A stretch of 64,000 nt of DNA. Source: Doryteuthis pealeii (lineage: Eukaryota > Mollusca > Cephalopoda > Myopsida > Loliginidae). Below, piece after piece: positions 11,027 through 21,560 of this stretch. The DNA is taken from contig CM042152.1 of assembly GCA_023376005.1 (NCBI GenBank), forward strand, positions 70,945,071 to 71,009,070, in the 5' to 3' direction. How positions within the stretch are numbered: the first letter of the stretch is position 1; every line of letters starts with the position of its first letter. The position numbers and the translations under genes were made by a program. Below the pieces are notes generated by a model. The model made no database searches and had not been told where the DNA came from. It was given only the letters and a program-made list of their open reading frames with translations.

Positions 11027-11072
<46 letters not shown>
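10755..11072 (+). mobile_element. SINE-B, full-length, with (AT)n tail
   Basis: tRNA-like head (box A region TGTGGAGTAATGGTTAGAG, box B GAGTTCAAATAC), body with CCCTTGGGAAAGGTATGAAT and AAATAGTAGGGCAGACTG, and 3' end CGGAGGGGTTGGTAAATATA. The terminal ATs run on into an (AT)n of about 40 bp. Expected to be an RNA polymerase III-derived, LINE-mobilised SINE. Confidence 0.9.
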
Positions 11073-11074
<2 letters not shown>

Positions 11075-11858
11075 GAGGTACTCACTCCACTTCTCCTCCC
11101 CCAATAAAAGATTTCTTCTTATCTACCAGACTAGATCTGGTTTGCATACTCCCCACCCCCAATAAAAAAATTATCCAGGGAGTCAAAAAGAGGAGTTTTC
11201 AAATTTCAAAAGAGGATACCCTAAGTTTTCAAAAAATACCAAATTTAGCTTGGTAACAATTTTTTCCCGGTCCACCTTCTTATCTACCAGACTATAAGAT
11301 TAAGCTGGCACATGTCTGCTAGAGCAAGAGCCCTCCACACACACAGACTCCCATAAGAAACGAAATTATTATAGGAATTAATAGTTTCGCTGACGGACTA
11401 CTACTCCATGTCAGGTGTCCAATATTTGTTTAGAACTCTAGCGCCGTTGTCTGTACGTTGAACGATCATCTGATTACTCCCAATATTTATTAGCCATGTG
11501 TTTCAGTTGTTGTCAGAGAAAAAAAAATCAAATACCCGAATACACTGACCAACACCGGATTTACTATACTCGGCTTGCGAGACTAACACGTTAAAGCATG
11601 CATGTTAATAGCAATGTGCAAGTCTGTGGGAAATGTATGTAACTTATGACTTGCAACTGTATCTGAGGACTCATACACCTATCATTGAACAAAACGTACA
11701 ATCGTGGCTCCATAAACACAACTACACAATTGTATAACCTATCATAAAAGGCAACGGAAATAGGCTGAAAAGCCTAGCTCTAACCAAAAGGGCAAATACT
11801 TTTTTGTTTTTGTTATTTTTTGTTTTTTTGTTTTGTTTTGTTTTTATTTAATCTTACA

Positions 11859-12039
11859 CAGTAGTATCCTGACTTATGAGTGACCCAGCTTATGAGTTTT
11901 TGAATAATGAGTTGTATTTGTATTGAGAGCTAAAATTTGAGTTATGAACGAGTTTCAGATACGCTTATGTTAATAGGTTCACTAAAAACCATTAGGTTAC
12001 GAACGGAACGAATTAAACTCGTAAGTCAAACTACCACTG
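11859..12039. mobile_element. Small inverted-repeat element (CAGTRGT ends)
   Basis: The left end CAGTAGTATCCTGACTTATG is mirrored at 12017-12039 by CTCGTAAGTCAAACTACCAC(TG). The CAGTGGTA-like termini with TTGACTTACGAG are typical of small hAT-like MITEs, but I cannot see a clear 8-bp target duplication. 11100-11850 holds nothing recognisable. Confidence 0.55.
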
Positions 12040-13612
12040 TATTTTAGTTGGAGTAGAAGGGTTAACGGAACTTGAGAAACAATATGCCAAATATGTTTAG
12101 ATGCGGGATGAATATGTGGAATAGCATGTACGTTATATGACTTTAGGGCAGGGGTAGGGAACATGCAGCCTTAAGATTGAATGCGGCCTTCTAAACCGGC
12201 TAATCCGGGTTTCCTCGACTTTGTCAAAAGATCAATTAAAAACGTGCAACTCCACTTTAGAATCTGATATCACAATGCTTTTGTAGCGTTAGTTTTCGTA
12301 TTTGCCTGGGAGAGTTGTCTGCCCGGTTTAGTTTGCTGGTGCCCGCTAGGGGGCTATAGTATTTAAGCGCCGGGTTCAAACTCTTTCGGCCTCTTTTCCT
12401 GTAGCTGATACTACGAGACACATGGGTTAGTTGGGGTCTACCCCGTCTCGTTGGGGCTTTTGGCCCCACTTACATTACTGTAAGTTCTTCACAGCATGGA
12501 CTATCCCTAGTCTCATGTCTGTACTTTTATATGTTATCTTGTACCATTCATGAATGTGTATTTATCGTTCTATATGTAACATTGTTTTACCCCTGTATTT
12601 TGTATCTCGTCATATCCATGTGCTGTACTATATGAAATGTTTTGTCTGTTAACCTTCGTCGGAGTCATGTATCCAATATGTATAACTTTGAACCTTTCTT
12701 ACACTTTCTTTTAAAAAAAAAGCAATCTCAAAGATAATAATCACAAAAATCGGTATGATTTGGCATCACGTAAAACCAACCAACCAGCCAATCAACCGAC
12801 CGACCAACCATTTGTTTGACATAAAAGAAGTATAATAGTAATATTTATTGTTTTATGCAATACAGTGCTATTTTTCTTATTTAAAAAAAAAACAAAAAAA
12901 ACATTAAGTGGAGGACTGAAACGAATTAATGGCATTTCAGTTTATTTCAATGGGGAAAATGATTTGATATACGAAGAAATTGAGTTACGAGTGGAACGAA
13001 TTAAACTCGTAAGTCAAACTACCACTATATTTTAGTTGGAGTAAAAGGATTCAAGAAACTTGAGAAACGATAGGCCAAATACATTTTTTTAAAGTTATCA
13101 TAAAAATGACACAAGAAAAGTTGACCTTCTATAAAACCAACCAGCAACCAACCAACCACCAACCAACCAACCAACCAGCCAACCAACCAACCAACCAACC
13201 AGCCAACCAGCCAACCAACCAGCCAACCAACCAACCAACCAGCCAACCAGCCAACAAACCAGCCAACCAACCCATCATTTGACATGAAAAAAGTATAATA
13301 GTAACATTTATTGTTTTGGTGCATTACAGTGCTATTTTTCTTTGTTAAAAAGATTTAATTAGTTTGGGTACTGAAACGGATTAATGGCATTTCAGTTAAT
13401 TCCAATGAGTAAAAATGATTTGATATACGAGGAATTAGAGTTAGGAGCGAAATGAATTAAACTCGTAAGTCAAGGTACCACTGTATTTTAGTTGGAGAAG
13501 AAAAAGTCATCATAAAAATGACACAAGAAAAGTTGACCTTCCGTAAAACCAACCAACTAACCAACCCATCATTTGACATGAAAGAAGTATAATAGTAACA
13601 TTTAAGGTGTGA
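12003..13612. repeat. Three-copy tandem composite repeat with (AACC)n cores
   Basis: The module ACTCGTAAGTCAA... ATTTTAGTTGGAG ... GTTGACCTTC ... (AACC)n ... TTTGACATGAAA(A/G)AAGTATAATAGTAA recurs, starting at about 12013, 13005 and 13459. The first copy is enlarged by an unrelated ~700-bp stretch (12050-12750). That stretch contains a hAT-like start GGCAGGGGTAGGGAACATGC at 12147. Confidence 0.7.
13137..13275. repeat. (AACC)n / (AGCC) microsatellite
   Basis: About 139 bp of AACC tetramers with regular AGCC variants. It gives a spurious GWLVGWLV frame on the minus strand. The same tetramer forms the tail of TSL elements, so this may be an expanded retroposon tail. Confidence 0.9.
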
Positions 13613-13979
13613 ACAAAACTGAGGATCACACGAATTCGTCAGACAGGAACCAGTCAGAGAAAGAACACAAACGGTCGTAAGTGACTTGTGGCGGGAATCT
13701 AGCACAGAACCAGTAAGAAAACGTGATGAAGTCAAAGCAGTTTGATCACTTTGTGGTATTTTTGTCTATATTTCCTTGTAGGCGCCAGGTGACGACAATA
13801 CCAATAACTCAAGCTGTCAATTTATCCTTTTATTCTTTTAAAAAGAAAAGAAATGTCTGGTATTTTGGGATAGAATTTTTTTTTAAATAAATAGATAAAT
13901 TAAGCAATGTGTCAAAAATAATCCGCCAGTATGGGTGTATAGATATTTAAAAAGTCTGACACACGTCAACTGACAAAAG

Positions 13980-14163
13980 ATTGGTTGGTTGGATCTTACA
14001 GAATGTCAACCCTTGTTGGGTTATTTTATGCCGAAGACATTTTGTTTTATTCATTCTTGTCGTGTATTCAATTTTGTTTTTCAAGCTCAATTTTTAAACA
14101 CCTTTTAAATACTCATTTTTATCTATTTAACCCATAGATGGGACCCTAACAGGTACTACCACA
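13980..14163 (-). mobile_element. TSL copy 3, 5'-truncated
   Basis: Contains the tail stem-loop (reversed) at 13998-14035 and the AT-rich spacer up to ATGGGACCCTAACAGGTAC. The upstream two-thirds of the element are missing, consistent with incomplete reverse transcription. Confidence 0.75.
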
Positions 14164-14177
14164 CCGCTGACAAAAGG

Positions 14178-14605
14178 TTTGGTTTCTTTGTTTAATGGCA
14201 TAGCAGACTCGCTGTGTTATTTACTGCCAAAGCCATCCTTGTAGAAGAACAGCAGTGGTACTATTTAACCCAGTGGTTCTCAACCAGAGTCTATATGGAC
14301 CCCGGGGACCATATAATTGTTTTTTTTATTTGGGCAAGCAAAAAATATTTAATTATAAATGTACGTGGGGATTTTTAAACATCGAATGTCTATGGGGAGT
14401 CCACCAGAGAAAAACAGTAAGCAAAGAGGTCCATATGTTAAAAAAGAAAGGTTGACGGCCACTGATACAACACATAGGGGAATGAGGGGGTTCATACCTT
14501 TCCCAAGGGTATTAGTCCAAAAGTAGACGTAATAGAACGACTGGTGTTCGAACTCGCTTACTACGATGTCACAGTCCAGCTCGTTATCCACTACACGTCG
14601 GGGAC
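14178..14605 (-). mobile_element. SINE-D copy, split by a hAT MITE
   Basis: The minus strand begins at about 14605 with a tRNA-like head (GTGTAGTGGATAACGAGCTG, box B GAGTTCGAAC). It is interrupted at 14464/14271 and resumes with CTACAAGGATGGCTTTGGCA and the TSL-type stem-loop tail, ending at 14178. Removing 14271-14464 restores alignment with the copies at 49.6 and 52.5 kb. Confidence 0.8.
14271..14464. mobile_element. hAT MITE inserted in SINE-D
   Basis: Starts CAGTGGTTCTCAACC and ends GGTTGACGGCCACTG, imperfect 15-16-bp terminal inverted repeats of the hAT type. The flanking octamers ATTTAACC (14263-14270) and ATACAACA (14465-14472) sit where a decayed 8-bp target duplication should be. 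About 194 bp, non-coding. Confidence 0.75.
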
Positions 14606-14756
14606 TCCCCCGCCGACATAGGGACTCGTGTAATTGCGTGTAACCAACCATCCATATTGTGAAGATTTATTTGACTTTAGTTGCGTTTGAACATCAATCA
14701 CCGGTACCGGTGAGAAATCTTACACACCATGCAGTCTAACAATGTATTTATACAAA

Positions 14757-15260
14757 CTAGCAAAAAAAAAAAAAACACCCTCTGGACGATGTAAAAACTA
14801 ATATTTGAAATATATTACCTGAGGAGGAGGGTAAAAATCCAATGCCAGAGGGTTTGTTTCGTAAGTAAGCAAAATCATCAAATTTATGGAAGGAGTAAAA
14901 AAAAAACAATTTTAAATCGAAACTTAGTTCTGTCCCCCTTAAATAAAATGTTGCGCGCATCTATTAATTATTAATTAAATAATTATTTTGAATATTTTGC
15001 ACATACATTTTACACAAAATTGTAGTTATTTACTTATTTGTAAACTTTTTAGTTAACTTTTTGTTACTGAAAAAAGGGCGAGAGTAAAATATATGTATAT
15101 AACACAGTGTTGTTTTTATTATATGTATTAAGGATTTTGACTATAAATTAGATACTCATTAATAGACTGACGAAATCATTGAGAATACTGTGACGTAAGT
15201 TGTGACGTAGTTTTGGTTCTGGGCAGAAATTCACACAATCTTCATTATTAATATAATAGA
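14757..15260 (-). mobile_element. HEL-2, complete non-autonomous Helitron
   Basis: On the minus strand it starts TCTATTATATTAATAATG directly after an A and ends CTAG directly before a T, the Helitron A|TC...CTRR|T insertion signature. Internal landmarks are GTGACGTAGTTTTGG near the 5' end and an internal inverted repeat CCCTCTGG/CCAGAGGG near the 3' end. About 504 bp, with no Rep/helicase coding capacity. Copies or fragments lie at 2083, 25975, 45655, 48358 and 52875. Confidence 0.8.
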
Positions 15261-15349
15261 TAAACACACCACCCATAAATAAGTACACACCTAACGATTT
15301 TTTAATCAAAAAGTTAATTTCCTTCTAAAATAAATATAAATAAAGCAGA

Positions 15350-15554
15350 TGAAGTGGCCTATTATCGACAGCAGCTCTGGACCAAGGAGATTATTTTGTA
15401 TCTGAGGTGAGGCGCCACACCTACCATCAGCTTCCCGCTTTACCGAACAGATCTAAACTGTGCTACTCATACGCTGAGTTGGTGAGGTCCGGTATCGAAC
15501 CCGGAACCTTGTGTTTCTGAGCCGGATACTCTACTGATTAGGCTAAAACTGTCC
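15350..15554 (-). mobile_element. SINE-A copy 2
   Basis: Minus-strand body with AAATAATCTCCTTGGTCCAG and the head TTTAGCCTAATCAGTAGAGT. The head has several box A changes compared with copy 1. Confidence 0.8.
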
Positions 15555-15747
15555 AACTATACCAGGATTTTATTATTTCTGATGAAACATGACACAAGCA
15601 AAACGGATATTATTAGGCGTTATTTCTAAACATAATCTCCTTCCTTTATCAATCCACATACATGGTAAATATTAATCACATAGGCTGGATATTTTACATT
15701 GAAAAATTTCAAATCAAAACACACCTACTGTCAAAGTATGTATTTAG

Positions 15748-15905
15748 CCAACCCTTCACACGAGCAGGATGTAACACAAGGTCTATATTTAAGCGAAGTT
15801 TAACTGGTTTCAGTTCACAGTTTTCCTTCTCCTAGACTGGTTGCCATACCAAGATTAAAGAGACCCATCTTCCCTATCATTTACCCATAGCTGGAGAGAG
15901 AGCAG
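15748..15905 (-). mobile_element. SINE-B, 3' half
   Basis: Reverse-strand copy from the tail (CACACGAGCAGGATGTAACA) through GGTAAATGATAGGGAAGATG. The head is missing. Confidence 0.75.
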
Positions 15906-15951
15906 GGAGAATGGATACAGCAAATCTACTATTTCAAATTTACTCTACCCC

Positions 15952-16196
15952 TCCACCATTGACAGGATGCAACAAAAGGTCCATTTTTAAGCAGAGTACT
16001 GCTGGCTTGTATTCAGAGTATTTCTCCTAGACTGGTTACTTTTAGGAGGCTAATCTGCTCTTCTATTTACCCATATCTGGGAAAAAAGATTTGGATTCAT
16101 GCCTTTGCTAAGGGCATTAGTGCGAAGTGAAAGGCAAACAGCTTCTTCCAGAATTTGAACTCGGCTCATCGAGCGATAACCATTACACCACGGTTA
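15952..16196 (-). mobile_element. SINE-B, near complete
   Basis: Second minus-strand copy in tandem with the previous one. It includes the box B region (GAATTTGAACTCGG on the plus strand) and a decayed head ending CATTACACCACGG. Confidence 0.8.
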
Positions 16197-16289
16197 CGAA
16201 TGAGTATGAGAAATAAAACACATGCATTAACGAATTAATCTATGACTGTTCAATATTTCCACGAATATATAAGGAGGTGCATTGGGCGT

Positions 16290-16616
16290 TATATATTCGT
16301 CGTAGGAAATGGAATCGCCGATCGGAATTCAAATCCCTGGCAAGGTTGTTTGCATTTCCTTTTGCGCTAATGCCCTTGGAAAAAGCATGAATCCATATTT
16401 ATTTATACAAAAAGAATCTACAGCAGATTTAGGCTGCGAAATAACACCGTTTGATAGAGGAAGTTTTCAGTTACAAAACTATTTTCTCATATAGTCCACA
16501 ACTATTCAACTTCCAGCTATGAATATGTAGTAGGACACACTGGGCTCTTTAGCCTTGGTAGAGCAGCCGGTCTAGGAGAAGGAAAAATCTGGATTTAAAT
16601 CAGCTCTACTCCTCTA
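16290..16616 (+). mobile_element. SINE-B with an internal ~100-bp insertion
   Basis: Head GTCGTAGGAAATGGAATCGC, body and GTCTAGGAGAAGG are typical. 16400-16495 is extra sequence of unknown origin between ATGAATCCATAT and CAACTTCCAGCTATG. Confidence 0.75.
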
Positions 16617-16805
16617 AAAAAAATGACCGTGTCTCACTATCTGTCGGTGGGTAAAAGCATATTCTCGCAAGCCTATGCAAATAATTTCGATTCTCACTTG
16701 TAAGATTAAATTAACTTTATGCACACACGCTCGCACATATCTATCAATACATATATAAAGGGCAGTTGTGTGTATGTATGTCCGGATGAAACTACGAAAA
16801 TAAAG

Positions 16806-17080
16806 CAATTAACGAAACTCTGCTGGCCAATTCTGATGATGTATGGATCTGTGATAAGTGTGACCGGGCCCTGTTGTCAAAGGCAGGATTGGTCAATCAC
16901 ATGAAATCACATAAGAGCTACCCAACTGCAATTGTTGTCTCTAACATCCCACGCTGATTGCCAGCATGATCCCCAACAGGAGGGTCTGAGCTCCGATATG
17001 TACTAATATATTAGGTGTGTGTGCAAATGTTCCCAGCAATCTTCGTTTAAGCCTAAAGGTTGAATATATAATCTGTATAA
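16806..17080 (+). mobile_element. LINE-3 fragment encoding a C2H2 finger
   Basis: In one frame ANSDDVWICDKCDRAL leads into a C-x2-C-x12-H-x3-H finger ending HMKSHK. After a stop and frameshift there are traces of a further finger (VCKCSQQSSFKPKG). Such finger arrays are found at the C terminus of certain non-LTR retrotransposon ORF2 proteins. The fragment is closely comparable with 60421-61740. Confidence 0.7.
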
Positions 17081-17234
17081 ACTGTATAAATAAAAGTTGA
17101 TTTTTTCAGTGATTACAGAGATTCGATAATGTAGAGTTTGATAATAAATGATACCTAATGATGTCCGTTTTGATAGTATAATGTACCACTAGAAATACTA
17201 AAACTTTAGTATCTTTGTTTTAGAAATAATCTAG

Positions 17235-17236
<2 letters not shown>

Positions 17237-17320
<84 letters not shown>

Positions 17321-17429
17321 GTGGGATATAAGCAGAGAGAGATAGGCAGACATGCAGCAAACAGAAAGAGATAAATAAATATGGAAGGAAAAACAAAAAT
17401 TGTATGTCCAAGTATTTATATATGTGTGC

Positions 17430-17481
<52 letters not shown>

Positions 17482-17585
17482 GTGTGTACCTGTGTCTGTG
17501 TGTGTGTTCCTATTATGTTAGCTCTTTCTGTCTCTGTCTCTGTCCGTCTGTCTGTCTGTCTCTCTCTCTCTCTATATATATATAT

Positions 17586-17624
<39 letters not shown>

Positions 17625-17900
17625 GAAAGCAAATTGTGACATGGGCAGCGAGACAGAAGCAGAATGGCAAACAGCGAGAGAGAGAGACAGAAAAACAGAG
17701 ACGAAAAAATACGAGGTGACAGAGATAGAAAGACAGAAAAGGACCGAAAGATAGAGAGAGGGGGCGAGGGTGATAGAGACGAAAAGACAGAGACTGGGAG
17801 ACAAAGTGACTGAGATGGAAAGTGACGTAGAGACAAAGACAGACAAAAAAAAACGCGAAGAGAAGAGAGTGAGGGATAGGAGAGATGGGAGCGGGGGCGA
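17237..17900. repeat. Compound microsatellite field with a palindromic core
   Basis: Successive (AT)n, (GA)n, (GATA)n, (AT)n, then a symmetrical (CTGT)n(CT)n(TA)n(GA)n(CAGA)n block at about 17540-17626 that is its own reverse complement. This is followed by 270 bp of degenerate purine-rich GAGA/GACA sequence. All long frames here (up to 250 codons) are repeat artefacts. 17900-18400 holds nothing recognisable. Confidence 0.9.
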
Positions 17901-18418
17901 AATACACATGCACTGTTGAAGTCCAAACAAGGCTGAACCTTCCGTAGTGTCATTCTTAAGAAGATTATACATTTTGTCTGTCTAATGTGAGTGATTATCA
18001 GCTTAATGCTAATCCCCTTAGTTCTTCTGATTGAGTTGTAGGCGCAGTTCGTCCCTGGTTTGTTAGTCTATCTTCTATCCGGGTTGCACTTTCTAGTCAC
18101 AAGCTTTTTCGGGCCCCTTCCCTACATTTAAAAAAAAAGTATTCATACGAATCCGGCCTGTAAAAATGTTTCTAGACTTAATAACATTTTTTGCTTGGGA
18201 CAAGATAAACAGGTCTCAGTTGAAACAAGCTTTTTCTTTAACAAGAGCAAAAAACAAAAGAGCAACTACTTAATAGTTGTACTCTTGTGAATCGAGCATT
18301 TTACAAGCACGTTCATAACTTGATAGTATTGAAGATAGAGTTTTAAAGAAAGAAAAAAAAACTTCGTTATATCTATCTTTATGATTTTGATTTCTGTCAA
18401 TTACTTTGATACAGACTC

Positions 18419-18698
18419 AAGGATGTATTTTTTAAGTAGAGTTTAACAGTTTTGAATTCAGAGTTTTCCTTCTGTCTCTCTTTTCATATTTTTCTTTTTT
18501 TTTTTTTTTTTCTTTTTTTTTCTTTTTTTACCAATCCCTCCGAACAAACAGGATGTGATACAAGGTCTATTTTTAAGCAGAGTTTAAAAGGTTTGAATAA
18601 AAGGTTTTCTTTTTCTCTTCTTTTTCTTTTTTTTTTTTTATTACCAACACCTCCGTCAAGAGTAGGATGTGACACAAGGTCTATTTTTAAGCGGAATC
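18419..18698 (-). mobile_element. Three tandem SINE-B 3' ends
   Basis: Truncated SINE-B tails at 18419-18480, 18529-18610 and 18643-18698, all on the minus strand and each separated by pyrimidine-rich T/C runs. Two include the GTGTCACATCCTACTC-type end. The arrangement suggests a local tandem duplication or repeated insertion at a T-rich target. Confidence 0.7.
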
Positions 18699-18869
18699 TA
18701 TTTTCTATGAATATTACTTTATGAAATTTGGCATGTTGTCGAATGAGGCAACTCGTATCATAGATTTTGGTGTCATAATAGATTCAGAAGGAATGAAACC
18801 CAAGTACCAGAACTGTCTATTTAGGTTGTTATAAGTTCATACGTTACCGATTCTACATACATTTAACCA

Positions 18870-19075
18870 ATTCATCCGCACCTGAAGGATACGACACATG
18901 GTCAATTTCAAAGCGGAGTTTAACATGTTTGAATTCCTAGTATTGGCACTATGTGAAATGCTAACAGCATCGTTCAGGATTTGAACTCATGTCGCATGTC
19001 TCTCTCCTAGACCGATTGCCATACCCAGGCTAAAGAGACTAGTCTGCCCTACTATTTACCCATAGCACAAGTAAA
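18870..19075 (-). mobile_element. SINE-B, internally rearranged
   Basis: Tail (CTGAAGGATACGACACATGG), then a head segment (CAGGATTTGAACTCATGTCG), then body (CTCCTAGACCGATTGCCATA) in non-standard order. This implies deletion plus local shuffling after insertion. Confidence 0.65.
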
Positions 19076-19156
19076 GAGAATACCAAGAGTAGCAAATGAA
19101 CCCTTAACTTTCTTTCCGAAAGTAGTTAATTAGATTTATCTGCTAAGTCTCCCTGG

Positions 19157-19320
19157 ATATCCTAGGTATGACCCTTAACTGCATCCTGTGGTGGGTCTCC
19201 AGTTTTAGAGCTCTATAGAATGTAGATTCACGCCTTTTGTTGCCATTACTCCCATGTCCACTTGGACCTGGAGTGTTAGTCCCTAATAGGATCCCATCTA
19301 TAAGTCAAATAGATATTTTT
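19157..19320 (+). mobile_element. TSL fragment, copy 4
   Basis: Internal TSL segment from TCCTAGGTATGACCCTTAAC to GGATCCCATCTATAAGTCAA. Both ends of the family are missing. Confidence 0.65.
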
Positions 19321-19463
19321 GGATAATGGTTTTGAACTACAATTGCTCTTAAAACATCAACATTGAAGTTGCATATGATAAGTTTACGTGTTTAAAATTA
19401 TTATGAACTTTAATACATTGCTTAAAATGATTAATAGTGAAACGAAGTACCTTTCCTCCACAG

Positions 19464-19636
19464 CCAGCACCGACGAGACGACCTCATCGCCTGGCTATGT
19501 CGGACATGACCGAAAGGGACGGGTCAAAATGTCAATCGCACGAGCTTTCGTTTTAGGGGTTAGAGGCAATCAAATTCGAGACTTAGGTCGATTCAGAAAG
19601 TTTGTTCAGCTGGTTACCAGAAGAGCGAAGAGTTAA
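19464..19636 (+). CDS. Candidate terminal exon, unidentified
   Basis: A strong acceptor-like sequence (TACCTTTCCTCCACAG, ending 19463) precedes a frame that runs to TAA at 19634-19636. The peptide of about 57 residues includes DETTSSPGYVGHDRKGRVK and ends VTRRAKS. It is arginine- and lysine-rich and unlike the repeats around it. It ends seven bases before the right inverted arm of the 18699-19790 element, so it may be cargo or a transposase remnant. An upstream extension to 19388 is also open. No family is recognised. Confidence 0.3.
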
Positions 19637-20189
19637 GATATATACGTATGAACTTATAACAACCTCGATAGTCAGTTCCGGTATTTGGGGTTTCATCCCC
19701 TCCTAATCTATTATACCCCCCGAATCTATTATACGAGTTGCTCCATTCTACAACATGTCAAATTTCATAAAGTAATATTCATAGAAAATATATGAACCCC
19801 TCACTCTACTACATGTCAATTTTCATTAAGTAGTAACCATAGAAAATATATAAAACCGACCATTGACAATTTCCAGCGCTCCCAAGCAGGCTTGCCCCCT
19901 CCCCCCGGCCGGAGGGTTTGTTAGTTCGCGCTGCCACAGTAAATAGTAATTCACCTACTGCATTTCTCCTGACATTACACAATAACAAAATCTAATTGTT
20001 CTAGGAAGATCACCACTAGGAGCCAAGCCCCCCCGCCCCCGACCTAAAATTTTGAGTTAAGCCCTTAAATCACTTCTCTTCATTGCTTAGGGGTAAAAAC
20101 AAAGATTGTAATTTTTATAAAGTAATTCACTTTATAATTCGAAATGTAATAAGATCAAGTGGTACTTTTTATTGGCAAATATAAAAATA

Positions 20190-20395
20190 TAGTTCGATAC
20201 TGGTCCTCGTCAACTCAGCGTATGAGTAGCACAGGGATCTGTGCGGTAAAGTAAGGAGCTGATGGTAGGTGTGGCGCTCCACCTCAGATGCTAAAACAAT
20301 CTCCTTGGTCTAGCGCTATTGAAAAGGGGATAGACTCCCTCGCTGACTGGCTGATACCGACTTTAGGCCGCCCCGACGACTTTACTTACTTACGG
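20190..20395 (+). mobile_element. SINE-A copy 3, head truncated
   Basis: Starts within box B (TTCGATACTGG) and continues to the normal 3' end GACTTTACTTACTTA. The upstream stretch 19860-20190 holds C-rich sequence with no recognisable feature. Confidence 0.8.
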
Positions 20396-20404
20396 TTAAT
20401 GTAG

Positions 20405-20985
20405 TAGGTTGATTGGTTGGTTGGATTTTACGGCATATCAATCGTTTTGGTTATTTTATGTCGAAAACGTTTTTATTTTTAATATTTCTTGTTGGGTATA
20501 CTATTTTTTAACTCATTTTTTAAATGTTTTTTAGAACTCATTTTTTTAATCTATTTAACCGATTGATGGCACCCTAACATGTATTACCACTCCGGTTCAG
20601 AATGAACCATGGAATAATGGCGATGAAGGGATACTCATACCCAGGACACTTACCCTCAGCCTTGCCTTCTAGCACATATATGATTAAAAAGGTTGGGAGG
20701 CAGCCATAAGGACAATAGGCTCGGGAAAATCATATAGTTGGTAGCGCTTGACGTGACCAGCCGTTTGATCGGAGGGGACCTCTCCGACCGCCGGTCTAGC
20801 CTAAGTACAGGCCATGGTGGAGTGTTGCAGGACATGTACTGCTGAGCCACCAGGATTCCGTCCTTAAGCATCACGGGTTGCCACCCACGACCAACAGGTG
20901 TTCCTATTGGGAAGAGGTTTTTACCCTTCTGCAGAGGTGCAGTGGGCGTATCCTATAACCCCATTCAAGAGGGTGATAATGCAAT
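20405..20985 (-). mobile_element. TSL retroposon copy 5
   Basis: Near full length on the minus strand, starting at the (CCAA)n tail beside the SINE-A end. It keeps a frame at 20656-20874 (72 codons, starts MMLKDGILVAQQYM) collinear with copy 2 but stopped early after ICARRQG. Confidence 0.75.
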
Positions 20986-21133
20986 TGTGTAATTTATAAA
21001 GGTACCCGGGGTCGATATTCAAGTCCCGGTTTCTTCTTACATTTTCGTCAATTTCTGATAATAAATTTCCATTTTGTTATTGTTGCAGCGAAATCATTTT
21101 CAAGTTTTGTGTGTTATTGGGTTCATGTTACTC

Positions 21134-21136
<3 letters not shown>

Positions 21137-21193
<57 letters not shown>

Positions 21194-21341
21194 CACGTCC
21201 TTTTCTATTTCTCCCTTCGTCCATTCTCTTCTCCCCTCTCTCTTTCTGTCTCTCTTTCCCTCCCCCTCTCTCTCTGTCTCTCTCTAACCGTGTTGCTCGC
21301 ACGTCCTTTTCTATTTCTCCCTTCGTCCATTCCCTTCTCTA

Positions 21342-21394
<53 letters not shown>

Positions 21395-21560
21395 TGCTTG
21401 CACGTCCTTTTCTATTTCTCCCTTCCTCCATCCCCTTCTCCCTCTCTCTCTTTCTGTCTCTCTTTCCCTCCTCTCTCTCTCTGTGTCTCTCTCTACCGTG
21501 TTGCTCGCACGTCTTTTTCTATTTCTCCCTTTGTCCATCCCCCATCTCTCTCTCTCTCTT
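21137..21560. repeat. CT-rich tandem array, ~105-bp period
   Basis: The block GCACGTCCTTTTCTATTTCT recurs near 21193, 21299, 21401 and 21505 (last copy GCACGTCTTTTT...), each separated by (CT)n runs and TTTCTGTCTCTCTTTCCCTC. It is therefore a minisatellite rather than a simple (CT)n. The SLSL frames are artefacts. Confidence 0.85.

Larger units (their letters stand above)
18699..19790. mobile_element. ~1.1-kb element with ~147-bp terminal inverted repeats
   Basis: The left arm 18699-18844 and right arm 19643-19790 are reverse complements at about 85% by eye. The shared outer end is TATTTTCTATGAATATTACT and the inner end is GTTATAAGTTCATACGT. The interior contains a rearranged SINE-B (18870-19075), a TSL fragment (19157-19320) and a possible exon (19464-19636). 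A partial third copy of the outer arm lies at 19800-19855. This is a long-TIR DNA element or an old inverted duplication; the superfamily is not assigned. Confidence 0.65.

Noticed and set aside
12147..12260. Full hAT transposon beginning GGCAGGGGTAGGGAAC
   Set aside because: No matching inverted terminus or transposase motif found downstream; left as a remark only.
13025..13324. GWLVGWLV repeat protein on the minus strand
   Set aside because: Translation of the (AACC)n microsatellite; no support as a gene.
17220..17972. Long frames of 250, 146, 116 and 113 codons
   Set aside because: They are translations of AT, GA and GACA repeats (poly-IY, SLSL) with no conserved domain; pure microsatellite artefacts.
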